Assembly: GCA_938002705.1 (NCBI GenBank)
Contig: CALLAG010000410.1
Coordinates: forward strand, 1-11,065
Reading direction: 5' to 3'
DNA from: an uncultured Saprospiraceae bacterium
GTDB lineage: Bacteria; Bacteroidota; Bacteroidia; Chitinophagales; Saprospiraceae
Length of the DNA stretch: 11,065 bases
Below, piece by piece: positions 1 to 7,056 of the stretch. The notes below the pieces were generated by a model that saw only the letters and a list, made by a program, of their open reading frames with translations, was not told the origin of the DNA and did not search any database. The stretch's first letter is position 1, and every line of letters begins with the position of its first letter. Position numbers and translations under genes: made by a program.

Positions 1-22
1 TACTTCTGGAGCAATAGGTTGT

Positions 23-42
23 TGTTAGCGTCCTCGCCGACA
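23..42. repeat. H1 hairpin, copy 1
   Basis: Inverted repeat TGTTAGCG-TCCT-CGCCGACA. The left arm has an A where the other copies have G, weakening one stem pair. It is the leftmost module visible and is followed directly by P, without H4/H5. Confidence 0.65.
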
Positions 43-108
43 ATGCATTAGGTTATGCCTATCATTATGTCACCCCTTCAGGGTTCTACATAACCACGTA
101 TTCTATTC

Positions 109-126
109 GGTGGGTTATCACCCACC
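109..126. repeat. H3 hairpin, copy 1
   Basis: Perfect 7-bp inverted repeat, GGTGGGT and ACCCACC, around the loop TATC. The flanks TATTCTATTC (left) and TCTATTATT (right) are shared with the copy at 368-385. There is no following T-run, so it does not look like an intrinsic terminator. Confidence 0.75.
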
Positions 127-172
127 TCTATTATTATTCCACCTTTCAGGGTTACATTATGCAACAAAGTAG

Positions 173-343
173 GTTGATGTTGGCGGCCTCGCCGACATAT
201 GTATTTGTGAGGCTTATACTTATAAAACATATCCAAGGTCAAGTTACATTCTCCCTTCCATCATCGAGGGAAGGGAAATGAATTTCGCAATAGCGAAAGA
301 AAAGGGATGGGTTTTCCTATCAATTATGTCACCCTTTCAGGGT
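173..343. repeat. Long repeat unit, copy A (H1-H4-H5-P)
   Basis: This 171-bp block matches 434-604 at a constant 261-bp offset without any indel. By eye about 16 positions differ (about 91% identity). The differences are concentrated in the first half; the last 92 bp, covering H4, H5 and P, differ at only two positions. It contains hairpins at 178-197, 252-276, 283-298 and 331-343. Confidence 0.88.
178..197. repeat. H1 hairpin, copy 2
   Basis: Inverted repeat TGTTGGCG-GCCT-CGCCGACA, an 8-bp stem with one T/G pair. It marks the start of the first full 261-bp unit. Confidence 0.7.
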
Positions 344-367
344 TCTATATAGCACCGTATTCTATTC

Positions 368-385
368 GGTGGGTTGTCACCCACC
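368..385. repeat. H3 hairpin, copy 2
   Basis: Same perfect 7-bp arms as 109-126, with the loop changed from TATC to TGTC. The arms are conserved while the loop varies, which fits selection on, or copying of, the folded form. Confidence 0.75.
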
Positions 386-433
386 TCTATTATTTTACCA
401 CCCCATTCGGGGTTTACATTATTCAAATCGTTA

Positions 434-604
434 GTTGATGTTGGCGGCGTCACCGACATCTGTATTTGAGAGGTTTATATCTATGAAACACATCCAAGTT
501 AAAGTTCCACCCTCCCTTCCATCATCGAGGGAAGGGAAATGAATTTTGCGATAGCGAAAGAAAAGGGATGGGTTTTCCTATCAATTATGTCACCCTTTCA
601 GGGT
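434..604. repeat. Long repeat unit, copy B (H1-H4-H5-P)
   Basis: This is the second copy of the 171-bp block at 173-343. In H5 the left arm reads TTTTGC instead of TTTCGC, so a C-G pair becomes a T/G (RNA G-U) pair. In H1 the right arm reads CACCGACA. After P the sequence goes straight to a P'-type tail and H1, so about 70 bp containing H3 is missing compared with copy A. Confidence 0.88.
439..458. repeat. H1 hairpin, copy 3
   Basis: Inverted repeat TGTTGGCG-GCGT-CACCGACA, exactly 261 bp after copy 2. The right arm carries a G-to-A change that weakens the stem. Confidence 0.65.
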
Positions 605-629
605 CACATTATTCAACAACACTGGTTGA

Positions 630-649
630 TGTTGGCGTCCTCGCCGACA
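630..649. repeat. H1 hairpin, copy 4
   Basis: Inverted repeat TGTTGGCG-TCCT-CGCCGACA, the last module. The array ends here, just before the tandem repeats upstream of the ATPase gene. Confidence 0.7.
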
Positions 650-676
650 ATATTAGAAGCTTTAAAAGTATTAATA

Positions 677-704
677 ATCACATTATTGGAACCAATAATG
701 TGAT
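677..704. promoter_or_regulatory. Perfect 13-bp inverted repeat, candidate operator
   Basis: ATCACATTATTGG and CCAATAATGTGAT are exact reverse complements separated by AA. On the plus strand the next bases (ATTTTACACATT) are AT-rich but hold only a four-T run, so an intrinsic terminator is less likely than a binding site for a dimeric regulator. It is the first and most symmetrical member of the 32-bp series. Confidence 0.6.
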
Positions 705-774
705 ATTTTACACATTATTGGAACGAATAGTGTGATTTTTTACACATTATCGGAACGAATATCTTAAATTTGGT
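679..774. repeat. Three 32-bp tandem repeats upstream of the ATPase gene
   Basis: Three direct repeats start at 679, 711 and 743, a period of exactly 32 bp. The shared core is CACATTATTGGAAC(C/G)AATA. Copies 1 and 2 differ at three of 32 positions. Copy 3 has TTATC for TTATT and keeps only the first 19-20 bases before diverging into the promoter. Copies 1 and 2 are also inverted repeats: copy 1 is perfect, and copy 2 has arms CACATTATT/AATAGTGTG with one mismatch. A 32-bp spacing is close to three helical turns, so bound proteins would lie on one face of the DNA. They are best read as operator sites for the gene at 791; that role is inference. Confidence 0.8.
765..772 (+). promoter_or_regulatory. 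Bacteroidota-type -7 promoter element for the ATPase gene
   Basis: TAAATTTG matches the Bacteroidota -7 consensus TAnnTTTG exactly. It is 18 bp before the ATG at 791, which predicts a very short leader of roughly 12-14 nt. No clear TTG -33 box is seen at the expected distance; that position is occupied by the third 32-bp repeat (743-761), so a bound regulator would overlap the promoter. Confidence 0.42.
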
Positions 775-790
775 GTATAGAATAATATAA

Positions 791-2122
791 ATGCACTTCA
801 AAAGAGGGATATATAAGCAGTTAGAGGACTGGCAGTCAAAGCCTACCAGAAAACCATTATTAATAATGGGTGCAAGGCAAATAGGCAAGACTACCCTATT
901 GAAGGCATTTGGTAAAGACAGTTATGAAGACTTCCTTTACATCAATCTCGAAAAGCAGAAAGAAGTACATGATTTCTTCACTGGAAATAAGAATCCAAAG
1001 GAGATACTTAAAAAGCTTAATCTGATACATGGTGACAATATCGAAGCAGATAAGACACTCATTATATTAGACGAGATACAAGAATGTCGTGATGCCCTTA
1101 TATCATTGAAGTACTTTCAAGAAGAAGCTCCTGAGATACATATTATAGGAGCTGGGTCATTATTAGGACTCAGTATCGGCAATAATCGTTCGTTTCCTGT
1201 AGGTAAGGTGGAGTTCTTAGATATGTATCCACTGACATTCTCAGAGTTCTTATATGGAGCCGATGAGAAGTTATATAAGACATATCATCACTTCTTAGAA
1301 TCAGAGATGATAGAGCCTATTCCCGACGCATTCTATAATCCATTACAAGATTTATTTAAAGAATACATTCTGATCGGTGGAATGCCAGAGGTTGCCGCTC
1401 ATTACATAGAGCATAGGGATATCTCTAAAGCATTAATTATCCAAGATCAGATATTACGTGCTTATGAGTTAGATTTTGTCAAGCATGCAGATAAGACGAC
1501 CTCTACAAAGATCCAGCAGATATGGAATTCTCTACCATCACAACTATCCAAGGAAAATAAAAAATTCATATATAAAGCCATAAGATCTGGAGCAAGAGCA
1601 CGAGAATATGAGGCTGCTGTCCAGTGGCTCATACAAGCTGGCTTATTGTATAAAGTATCACATGTACAGAAACCCAATATTCCACTGAAAGCATACGAGG
1701 ATATCACCGCTTTCAAGATGTACATGTTCGAGACAGGCCTATTGATAAGGTTAGCAGGATTAGATCCCACAACTTTTATTAATGGGGATCAATTCTTCAC
1801 ACAATTTAAAGGATCTATAGCTGAGAACTTCGTCTGTCAAGCACTTAAGAAAACTTATGGTAGAGCTCCATACTACTGGACCTCAGATGGCAAAGCTGAG
1901 ATCGACTACATCATAGAACAGAAGGGTAAAGTCATCCCTATAGAAGTAAAGTCTGGAACAGAGACCAAAGCTAAAAGCCTCTCTGTATACAAAAATAAAT
2001 ATGAACCATCACTTAGGATAAGAGTATCTAACATGAACTTAAAGATAACAGACGACATACTTAATATCCCTCTTTTCTATGCCGAGCATATAGACAGATT
2101 CATCAATAAAGCTTTAGCTTAA
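791..2122 (+). CDS. AAA-family ATPase with DUF4143-type C-terminus
   Basis: A 443-residue protein of the ATP-binding AAA_14/DUF4143 family, common in multiple copies in Bacteroidota and of unproven cellular role. The N-terminal ATPase domain has Walker A GARQIGKTT (residues 27-35, Lys33) and Walker B LIILDEIQE (90-98, Asp94, Glu95), followed by a sensor-like GAGSLLG segment at 120-126. The middle (about 190-300) carries the family's helical region with YILIGGMPEV. The C-terminus has an apparently intact PD-(D/E)XK-like arrangement: Glu345, Glu370-x-Asp372, then Glu385-x-Lys387 in PIEVKSG. This suggests a nuclease-like fold, although catalysis is not established for the family. The length is normal and there is no signal peptide. 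The gene converges on the next gene with 16 bp between stop codons. Family assignment is firm; function is open. Confidence 0.88.
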   Translation: MHFKRGIYKQLEDWQSKPTRKPLLIMGARQIGKTTLLKAFGKDSYEDFLYINLEKQKEVHDFFTGNKNPKEILKKLNLIHGDNIEADKTLIILDEIQECRDALISLKYFQEEAPEIHIIGAGSLLGLSIGNNRSFPVGKVEFLDMYPLTFSEFLYGADEKLYKTYHHFLESEMIEPIPDAFYNPLQDLFKEYILIGGMPEVAAHYIEHRDISKALIIQDQILRAYELDFVKHADKTTSTKIQQIWNSLPSQLSKENKKFIYKAIRSGARAREYEAAVQWLIQAGLLYKVSHVQKPNIPLKAYEDITAFKMYMFETGLLIRLAGLDPTTFINGDQFFTQFKGSIAENFVCQALKKTYGRAPYYWTSDGKAEIDYIIEQKGKVIPIEVKSGTETKAKSLSVYKNKYEPSLRIRVSNMNLKITDDILNIPLFYAEHIDRFINKALA

Positions 2123-2138
2123 GAAGTAAATAAAATAG

Positions 2139-3215
2139 CTATAAGTCCATAATAACCAGACGCTTAGACTTGATACGCTTGCCTTTAGGATTATCGATTC
2201 CATAGATATATACGCCTTTTTCTAATGGTGGTAGATCTATGTATCGTTCCACTTTCATAGAATTGACATCTATTTTCTTCGTCCATAATTTCTTGCCTAT
2301 AACATTGTATATATTGAAGATATAATAATCACTATCTACATTCTCAAACCTTATCTTGACATCATCGAAAGTAGGATTAGGGAAGACATAGATATCATTA
2401 GTGCCGTGACTACAATCAGTGTAAGAGCCTATTTCCTGATCAGTGTACATTGTAAATGTGTTATAAGGCTCTACCCCGATCCGGGCAGTTTCTACAACCG
2501 AACCTATTGCATATATACTATAATATTTTTCCTGAGTATCCAAGAACAAATCCTGGAGAAAACCTCTCTGTTTGAGATCAATTTTCTCCCACTTTGATTT
2601 TTTGACTTCAAGCTTATTGACAGTGTAAGTCTTATTATATTCTACGACATTACCCATTAACTCATCCATGTATATATCTCGAAAGAAATCCTTTCTTACA
2701 TATCTGCAGTCCCAGGCTATGGAGCCATTAATTCTAATTTCTGTAATACCATTTTTCTCTGCCCAATCCTTTATATCATTAGGCCAATTTTTACTTTTAT
2801 ACACAAGAAAAAAATCGCTACTCCCTATACTTTTGAACTGTTCTTGGTTGGATGATCTTATGATAGGCATGGGTGTAAAAAACTGAATAACCTGATCCGG
2901 TATAGATAGAAATGGATCATTAGACTTAGTCCCTATGAGATTAAGAATACCATCTTCGTAGGAATAATACTCAAGGTATCCAGTGTTACTTACCAGCTGA
3001 AAGTCTGCCTGAGACAATGTACTTTCGGACACTGTCATAGCATCTACACAAGGAAAAAACTGATTCTGAATCCTGATATTGCTGAATAATTCTATAGGCT
3101 CTTCTAACATTGACTCATATCTATATATTCTACCATCGATATTATATTCTTGATTCTGACCTATAAGGCCTGACCCAATAAATAATGTGATATAAATAAT
3201 TAGATATACTCTCAT
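2139..3215 (-). CDS. Secreted protein of unknown function with T9SS type-A sorting domain
   Basis: A 358-residue protein. Residues 1-19 form a Sec signal peptide (short charged start, hydrophobic core YLIIYITLFIGSGLIG). Residues about 20-270 match no family I recognise; this part has Cys56, Cys170 and Cys268 and many aromatic residues. Residues about 275-358 form a type-A T9SS C-terminal domain: YVFPNPTFDDVKIRF, then IYNVIGKKLW, then LEKGVYIYGI and a final KRLVIMDL. In this family the domain directs export across the outer membrane by the type IX system and is then removed, with the cargo released or attached to surface polysaccharide. The start codon is 7 bp after the stop of the ABC exporter gene, so the two are probably co-transcribed. 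The role of the mature protein is unknown. Confidence 0.85.
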   Translation of the reverse strand: MRVYLIIYITLFIGSGLIGQNQEYNIDGRIYRYESMLEEPIELFSNIRIQNQFFPCVDAMTVSESTLSQADFQLVSNTGYLEYYSYEDGILNLIGTKSNDPFLSIPDQVIQFFTPMPIIRSSNQEQFKSIGSSDFFLVYKSKNWPNDIKDWAEKNGITEIRINGSIAWDCRYVRKDFFRDIYMDELMGNVVEYNKTYTVNKLEVKKSKWEKIDLKQRGFLQDLFLDTQEKYYSIYAIGSVVETARIGVEPYNTFTMYTDQEIGSYTDCSHGTNDIYVFPNPTFDDVKIRFENVDSDYYIFNIYNVIGKKLWTKKIDVNSMKVERYIDLPPLEKGVYIYGIDNPKGKRIKSKRLVIMDL

Positions 3216-3222
3216 ATAACGA

Positions 3223-5028
3223 CTAAGATATGGATTGAAGCGTTACATAATCTGCATATGTCCCTTTTTTCATGACTAATGATTCATGAGTTCCAGATTC
3301 TGCTATTTTACCTTTGTCTAACACAAGGATACGATCCATTTTTTTGATAGTGGATATCCTATGTGCTATGACTAATGCGGTCCTTTCTTGCAGGGCACTA
3401 TTGATGGCTCGGCTTACCTGCTTCTCCGATTCTGCATCTAATGCTGACGTAGGCTCATCGAATATTAAGATAGAAGGATCTTGTACTAATGCTCTCGCTA
3501 TGGTTAGCCGTTGTTGTTCTCCCCCACTTATGAGCTCTCCACTATCTCCTATGATCGTATCTAACTGGGCCTCCATACCATCTACAAATTTGTATGCATA
3601 TGCCGCTTTCAGTGACTCCCAAATAGACGCATCAGAGATACCATCTCTGCCCAATGTGATATTATTTCTTATAGAATCATTATACAGAAAGGCCTTCTGA
3701 CTTACGATCCCTAATTGGCTGTACCAGTGCTCTATTGATATCGTCTCTATATTGATACCATCTATCCAGATACTACCTGTGTCAGGCTTAAGGTACCTTA
3801 ATAAGAGTTTTGTAATTGTTGATTTACCAGCGCCAGAGGGACCAACTAAGGCCATCTTCTCGCCAGCATTAATCTTAAAGCTGAGACCATCTAATATCTT
3901 AGTATCACCATATGAAAAGCTGACATCTCTAAATTCTATTTCAGATGTCAATCTATCTATTTGACGTCCACTTGATATTATCCCACCCTGAGAATCATCA
4001 CTAAGCACATGATCTATACGTTCTAAAGCCGCTGCGCCTTTTTTTACATTATAAAAAGCTGAAGAAAACGACTTAGAGGGTTCTATAACATTATAGAAAG
4101 CGAATATAAAAGCGAAAAAAGTCTCTGGCATCAATTCATTATTTAATACCAAATGAGATCCATACCATAGTAAAACAACGACGACACTGACACCCATAAA
4201 TTCTGACAATGGCGAAGATAGGTCTTGCCTCCATGAGACTTTATTAAGCAGCTCTCTGTAGGCATTATTTATAGTAGAAAAATTGGCCGTCCAGAATGGT
4301 TTCGTCTGATAGACATCTATCATCATAGAACCATCTATGCCCTCGTCTACTGCACTTGTGATCTTAGACATATTAGCTTGTAGGGCACTTGACTGCTTCT
4401 TAAGGGTCTTAGATAAAGTACCTATTACGATACCTGTAAATAGCATTAATACAAAAACAAACAATGTCAACTTAGCATTAATAGTAAGCATTAATATAAC
4501 ACTGCCTATAATAACGATAGGTGATTTGAATAGGATTTCAATAAACCTTAGAATACTCCACTCTACTTCTTGGACATCAGTTGTAATTCTTGTAATCAGA
4601 TCTCCTTTATTATGCTCTTGATTCTGGATGTAACTGTAGTTGATATATTGATCATATAACTTTGATCTGAGATCTCGTACTATATTAGATCTCACGGGGA
4701 CCATGAAGTACATGGCCAGATATCTAAAGATATTCTTAAATAGAAATGTAATAACAATAGCTCCGCAGACCATAAGGATGGCTTTCTCTGTACCATGTGT
4801 ATCCAGTACACCTACGAAGTAATACTCTAACCATGCAATGATGTCCCACTTTGACTCAGGTATGGACACATTAACAGGAGTACGCGAGAATAGAACTTGA
4901 AAAAACGGAATGATTAAAGGAATAGAGACGACTGTAAATAGAGCCATCATTACATGGCACACGACGCTGGATAGAACCAGATGCTTATATGGTATTATGT
5001 AAGTCAGTAATCGTCTGATGTCTCTCAT
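3223..5028 (-). CDS. ABC transporter, fused permease and ATPase (MsbA-like lipid exporter)
   Basis: A 601-residue half-transporter of the type IV exporter fold, expected to work as a homodimer in the inner membrane. Transmembrane helices fall at about 16-45, 84-110, 165-205 and 276-315. The nucleotide-binding domain (about 364-598) has Walker A GPSGAGKST (396-404), Q-loop Gln444, signature ISGGEQQR (500-507, Ile replacing the usual Leu), Walker B ILIFDEP (Asp524, Glu525) and switch His556. Length and layout match MsbA and related lipid or multidrug exporters; substrate cannot be decided from sequence. Its place after accC and before a T9SS cargo gene is compatible with an envelope lipid role. 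The gap to accC is 78 bp. The ATG at 5028 gives the normal N-terminus for the family, with basic residues before the first helix. Confidence 0.9.
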   Translation of the reverse strand: MRDIRRLLTYIIPYKHLVLSSVVCHVMMALFTVVSIPLIIPFFQVLFSRTPVNVSIPESKWDIIAWLEYYFVGVLDTHGTEKAILMVCGAIVITFLFKNIFRYLAMYFMVPVRSNIVRDLRSKLYDQYINYSYIQNQEHNKGDLITRITTDVQEVEWSILRFIEILFKSPIVIIGSVILMLTINAKLTLFVFVLMLFTGIVIGTLSKTLKKQSSALQANMSKITSAVDEGIDGSMMIDVYQTKPFWTANFSTINNAYRELLNKVSWRQDLSSPLSEFMGVSVVVVLLWYGSHLVLNNELMPETFFAFIFAFYNVIEPSKSFSSAFYNVKKGAAALERIDHVLSDDSQGGIISSGRQIDRLTSEIEFRDVSFSYGDTKILDGLSFKINAGEKMALVGPSGAGKSTITKLLLRYLKPDTGSIWIDGINIETISIEHWYSQLGIVSQKAFLYNDSIRNNITLGRDGISDASIWESLKAAYAYKFVDGMEAQLDTIIGDSGELISGGEQQRLTIARALVQDPSILIFDEPTSALDAESEKQVSRAINSALQERTALVIAHRISTIKKMDRILVLDKGKIAESGTHESLVMKKGTYADYVTLQSIS

Positions 5029-5050
5029 GCAATGCCATTAGAGCTTGTAG

Positions 5051-5077
5051 ATGGAGAACGTAATTCTGTATCTCCAT
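5051..5077 (-). other. Hairpin between accC and the ABC exporter gene
   Basis: ATGGAGAAC (5051-5059) pairs with GTATCTCCAT (5068-5077), a 9-bp stem with one bulged base and an 8-nt loop. On the transcribed minus strand no T-run follows, so it is not a standard intrinsic terminator. It could be an mRNA processing or stability element in the operon. Evidence is limited to the pairing. Confidence 0.35.
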
Positions 5078-5106
5078 ATTTCATATGATTATAAATGAAG
5101 GTCTTA

Positions 5107-6450
5107 TTATACTGGCTTCATCTCAAAGTCCTCAAGAAACTGTGTCGTGACGCTTCCTGCTCTGAACCTCTCATCCTTCATGAGCTGTAGATGAAAGGGC
5201 ACAGTTGTCTTGATACCCTCTATGATAAACTCTCCCAATGCTCTCTGCATCTTAAGTATACATTCTTCTCTTGTCTCAGCTGTACATATGAGCTTAGCTA
5301 TCATAGAATCATAGTATGGTGGTACGGTATAGCCAGCATATGCATGTGTATCTACTCTTACGCCATGGCCCTTAGGACTGTGGAATGAGCTGATGTATCC
5401 GGGACTCGGTCTGAAGTCATGTAATGGATCCTCTGCATTAATTCTACACTCTATACTGTGCATCTCAGGATAGTAGTTCTTAGCGCCTAACTTTTCTCCT
5501 GCAGCAACTCTGATTTGTTCTTTGATAAGATCTTTATTAATGACCTCTTCAGTTACCGTATGTTCTACTTGTATACGTGTATTCATCTCCATGAAGTAGA
5601 ACTTCTTATACTTATCTACGAGGAATTCTACTGTACCTACACCTTCATAATTAATAGACTTAGCTGCCTTAATGGCTGCCTTTCCCATTTTATCACGTAG
5701 TTTCTGATCTAAGAAAGGTGATGGTGATTCTTCTAATAGTTTCTGGTGTCTCCTCTGTATAGAGCAGTCTCTTTCTGATAGATGTATGACTCGTCCATGC
5801 TGATCACCTATGATTTGGATCTCTATATGGCGAGGCTCTTCTATGAATTTCTCAAGATACATAGCATCATTACCGAATGATGCACTTGCTTCTTGTTGTG
5901 CTTTATTAAGTTGTTCTTCGAAATCTTCTTCGCTCTTGACGATTCTCATTCCTTTGCCACCTCCTCCAGCTGTCGCTTTGAGCATGACAGGGTATCCTAC
6001 TTCTGCAGCTATCTTGAGACCTTCTTTGACAGTTTTCACCTGCCCATCAGAGCCTGGCACGACTGGTACTTTGGCTTTGATCATTGTTTCTTTGGCAGTA
6101 ATCTTATCCCCCATCATACGGATCATATTTGCTGATGGACCTATGAACTTAACGCCATATTCTTGACATACCTCAGCGAAATCTGCATTCTCAGCAAGAA
6201 ATCCATAACCTGGGTGTACAGCATCGGCGTTAGTTATCTCTACGGCAGCCATTATCTTGCTTATACTTAAGTAGGACTCACTGCTGCTTGGTGGGCCTAT
6301 ACACACAGCTTCGTCTGCGAACCTTACGTGTAAGCTTTCTTTGTCAGCGGTAGAATATACAGCAACAGTGCTTATACCCATCTCTTTGCATGTTCTTATG
6401 ACACGCAATGCTATTTCTCCTCTATTTGCTATAAGTATCTTCTTAAACAT
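5107..6450 (-). CDS. accC: Biotin carboxylase subunit of acetyl-CoA carboxylase
   Basis: A 447-residue enzyme that uses ATP and bicarbonate to carboxylate the biotin on AccB, the first half-reaction of malonyl-CoA synthesis in the cytosol. The N-terminal domain opens with MFKKILIANRGEIALRVIR. The ATP-grasp domain shows the glycine-rich loop AGGGGKGMR (161-169), RRHQKLLEE with the carboxylase-type Lys237, and MEMNTRIQVEH (287-297) with Glu288, Asn290, Arg292 and Glu296. The C-terminal domain (about 333-447) is complete. Length equals that of E. coli AccC (about 449), so this is the free-standing subunit and not a fused acyl-CoA carboxylase. It follows accB by 44 bp without a visible promoter, consistent with the accBC operon. 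The carboxyltransferase genes accA/accD are not in the window. Confidence 0.97.
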   Translation of the reverse strand: MFKKILIANRGEIALRVIRTCKEMGISTVAVYSTADKESLHVRFADEAVCIGPPSSSESYLSISKIMAAVEITNADAVHPGYGFLAENADFAEVCQEYGVKFIGPSANMIRMMGDKITAKETMIKAKVPVVPGSDGQVKTVKEGLKIAAEVGYPVMLKATAGGGGKGMRIVKSEEDFEEQLNKAQQEASASFGNDAMYLEKFIEEPRHIEIQIIGDQHGRVIHLSERDCSIQRRHQKLLEESPSPFLDQKLRDKMGKAAIKAAKSINYEGVGTVEFLVDKYKKFYFMEMNTRIQVEHTVTEEVINKDLIKEQIRVAAGEKLGAKNYYPEMHSIECRINAEDPLHDFRPSPGYISSFHSPKGHGVRVDTHAYAGYTVPPYYDSMIAKLICTAETREECILKMQRALGEFIIEGIKTTVPFHLQLMKDERFRAGSVTTQFLEDFEMKPV

Positions 6451-6494
6451 TATTATTAATTAAGCGTTCGCAATAAAAAAGGGAATGGAATCTA

Positions 6495-6992
6495 TTACCC
6501 ATTAGGGTCTACCAGAAATAAAACTTGATCGTATTCTACAGGACTTGCATCATCGATCATCACCTTGACAATCTTACCTGAAACCTCACTTTCTATTTCG
6601 TTAAAAAGCTTCATAGCTTCTACTATGCATACGACAGACCCTTCGCCTATAGTGTCACCTACGGAGACATAAGCTGGCTTGTCTGGACTTGCAGATCTAT
6701 AGAAGGTACCTACTATAGGTGATTTTACCTCCAGTAAGTTAGCTGTAGAATCTTCTACCGGGGCTGCTTTAGGAGCAGGAGCACTTGGTGCTGCAGCAGG
6801 AGCAGGTGTCGGAGCACTCATAGGCTGAGACATCATCATAGCTGGCTGCATGAGTGAAGGCGAATTAGAATTATTCTTAGAGTAATTTTTGTTCCTAATA
6901 ATGATTTCGAAATCTCCCTCTTTGACTTTTATTTCATTGAGGTCTGATTCAGATACTAACTTAATAAGTTGTTGTATTTCTTTATACGTCAT
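6495..6992 (-). CDS. accB: Biotin carboxyl carrier protein of acetyl-CoA carboxylase
   Basis: A 165-residue BCCP. The N-terminal helical part (1-35) interacts with the carboxylase in this family. A Pro/Ala/Met-rich flexible linker spans about 43-80. The C-terminal biotinyl domain (about 86-163) has SPIVGTFYRSASPD with the BCCP 'thumb' segment and the biotinylation site EAMK, where Lys128 would carry biotin. All expected elements are present. Transcribed just before accC and 64 bp after efp. BirA, needed for biotin attachment, is not in the window. Confidence 0.96.
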   Translation of the reverse strand: MTYKEIQQLIKLVSESDLNEIKVKEGDFEIIIRNKNYSKNNSNSPSLMQPAMMMSQPMSAPTPAPAAAPSAPAPKAAPVEDSTANLLEVKSPIVGTFYRSASPDKPAYVSVGDTIGEGSVVCIVEAMKLFNEIESEVSGKIVKVMIDDASPVEYDQVLFLVDPNG

Positions 6993-7056
6993 GTGGTTAG
7001 CTTGGTTTTGATCGTAGGAATAATTGAAGATAGTAATTAATTATAAAAATCGAAAT

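Larger units (their letters stand above)
1..660. repeat. Gene-free mosaic array of palindromic hairpin modules
   Basis: No credible gene is present in this stretch. It is built from recurring short inverted repeats. H1 (TGTTGGCG-4 nt-CGCCGACA) occurs at 23-42, 178-197, 439-458 and 630-649. P (ACCCT-TTC-AGGGT) occurs at 72-84, 331-343 and 592-604, with a variant P' at 141-152 and 400-413. H3 (GGTGGGT-4 nt-ACCCACC) is at 109-126 and 368-385. H4 (TCCCTTCC-9 nt-GGAAGGGA) is at 252-276 and 513-537, and H5 (TTTCGC-4 nt-GCGAAA) at 283-298 and 544-559. Module order is H1-P-H3-P'-H1-H4-H5-P-H3-P'-H1-H4-H5-P-H1. Exact 261-bp offsets between the second and third units show tandem duplication. The first unit lacks H4/H5 and the last lacks H3/P'. 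The array probably continues left of the window. It resembles interspersed palindromic (REP/BIME-like) repeats, but no transposase lies in the window, so mobility is inference. Confidence 0.85.

Noticed and set aside
1..660. CRISPR or tRNA/rRNA remnant
   Set aside because: Spacing between hairpins is irregular, the intervening sequence is itself repeated, and no cloverleaf or rRNA motif can be folded from it.
679..774. CRISPR-like array (three repeats at constant 32-bp spacing)
   Set aside because: The repeats are contiguous and the whole 32-bp unit is conserved between copies 1 and 2, so there are no unique spacers. No cas gene is nearby.
1462..1770. Minus-strand open frame of 102 codons inside the ATPase gene
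   Set aside because: It is fully contained in a well-supported gene and resembles no protein family.
5051..5077. Intrinsic terminator after accC
   Set aside because: The stem is present, but no T-run follows on the transcribed strand, so it was recorded only as a hairpin.
5810..6166. Plus-strand open frame of 118 codons opposite accC
   Set aside because: It is antisense to the ATP-grasp region of accC; its composition mirrors accC codon use rather than a real protein.
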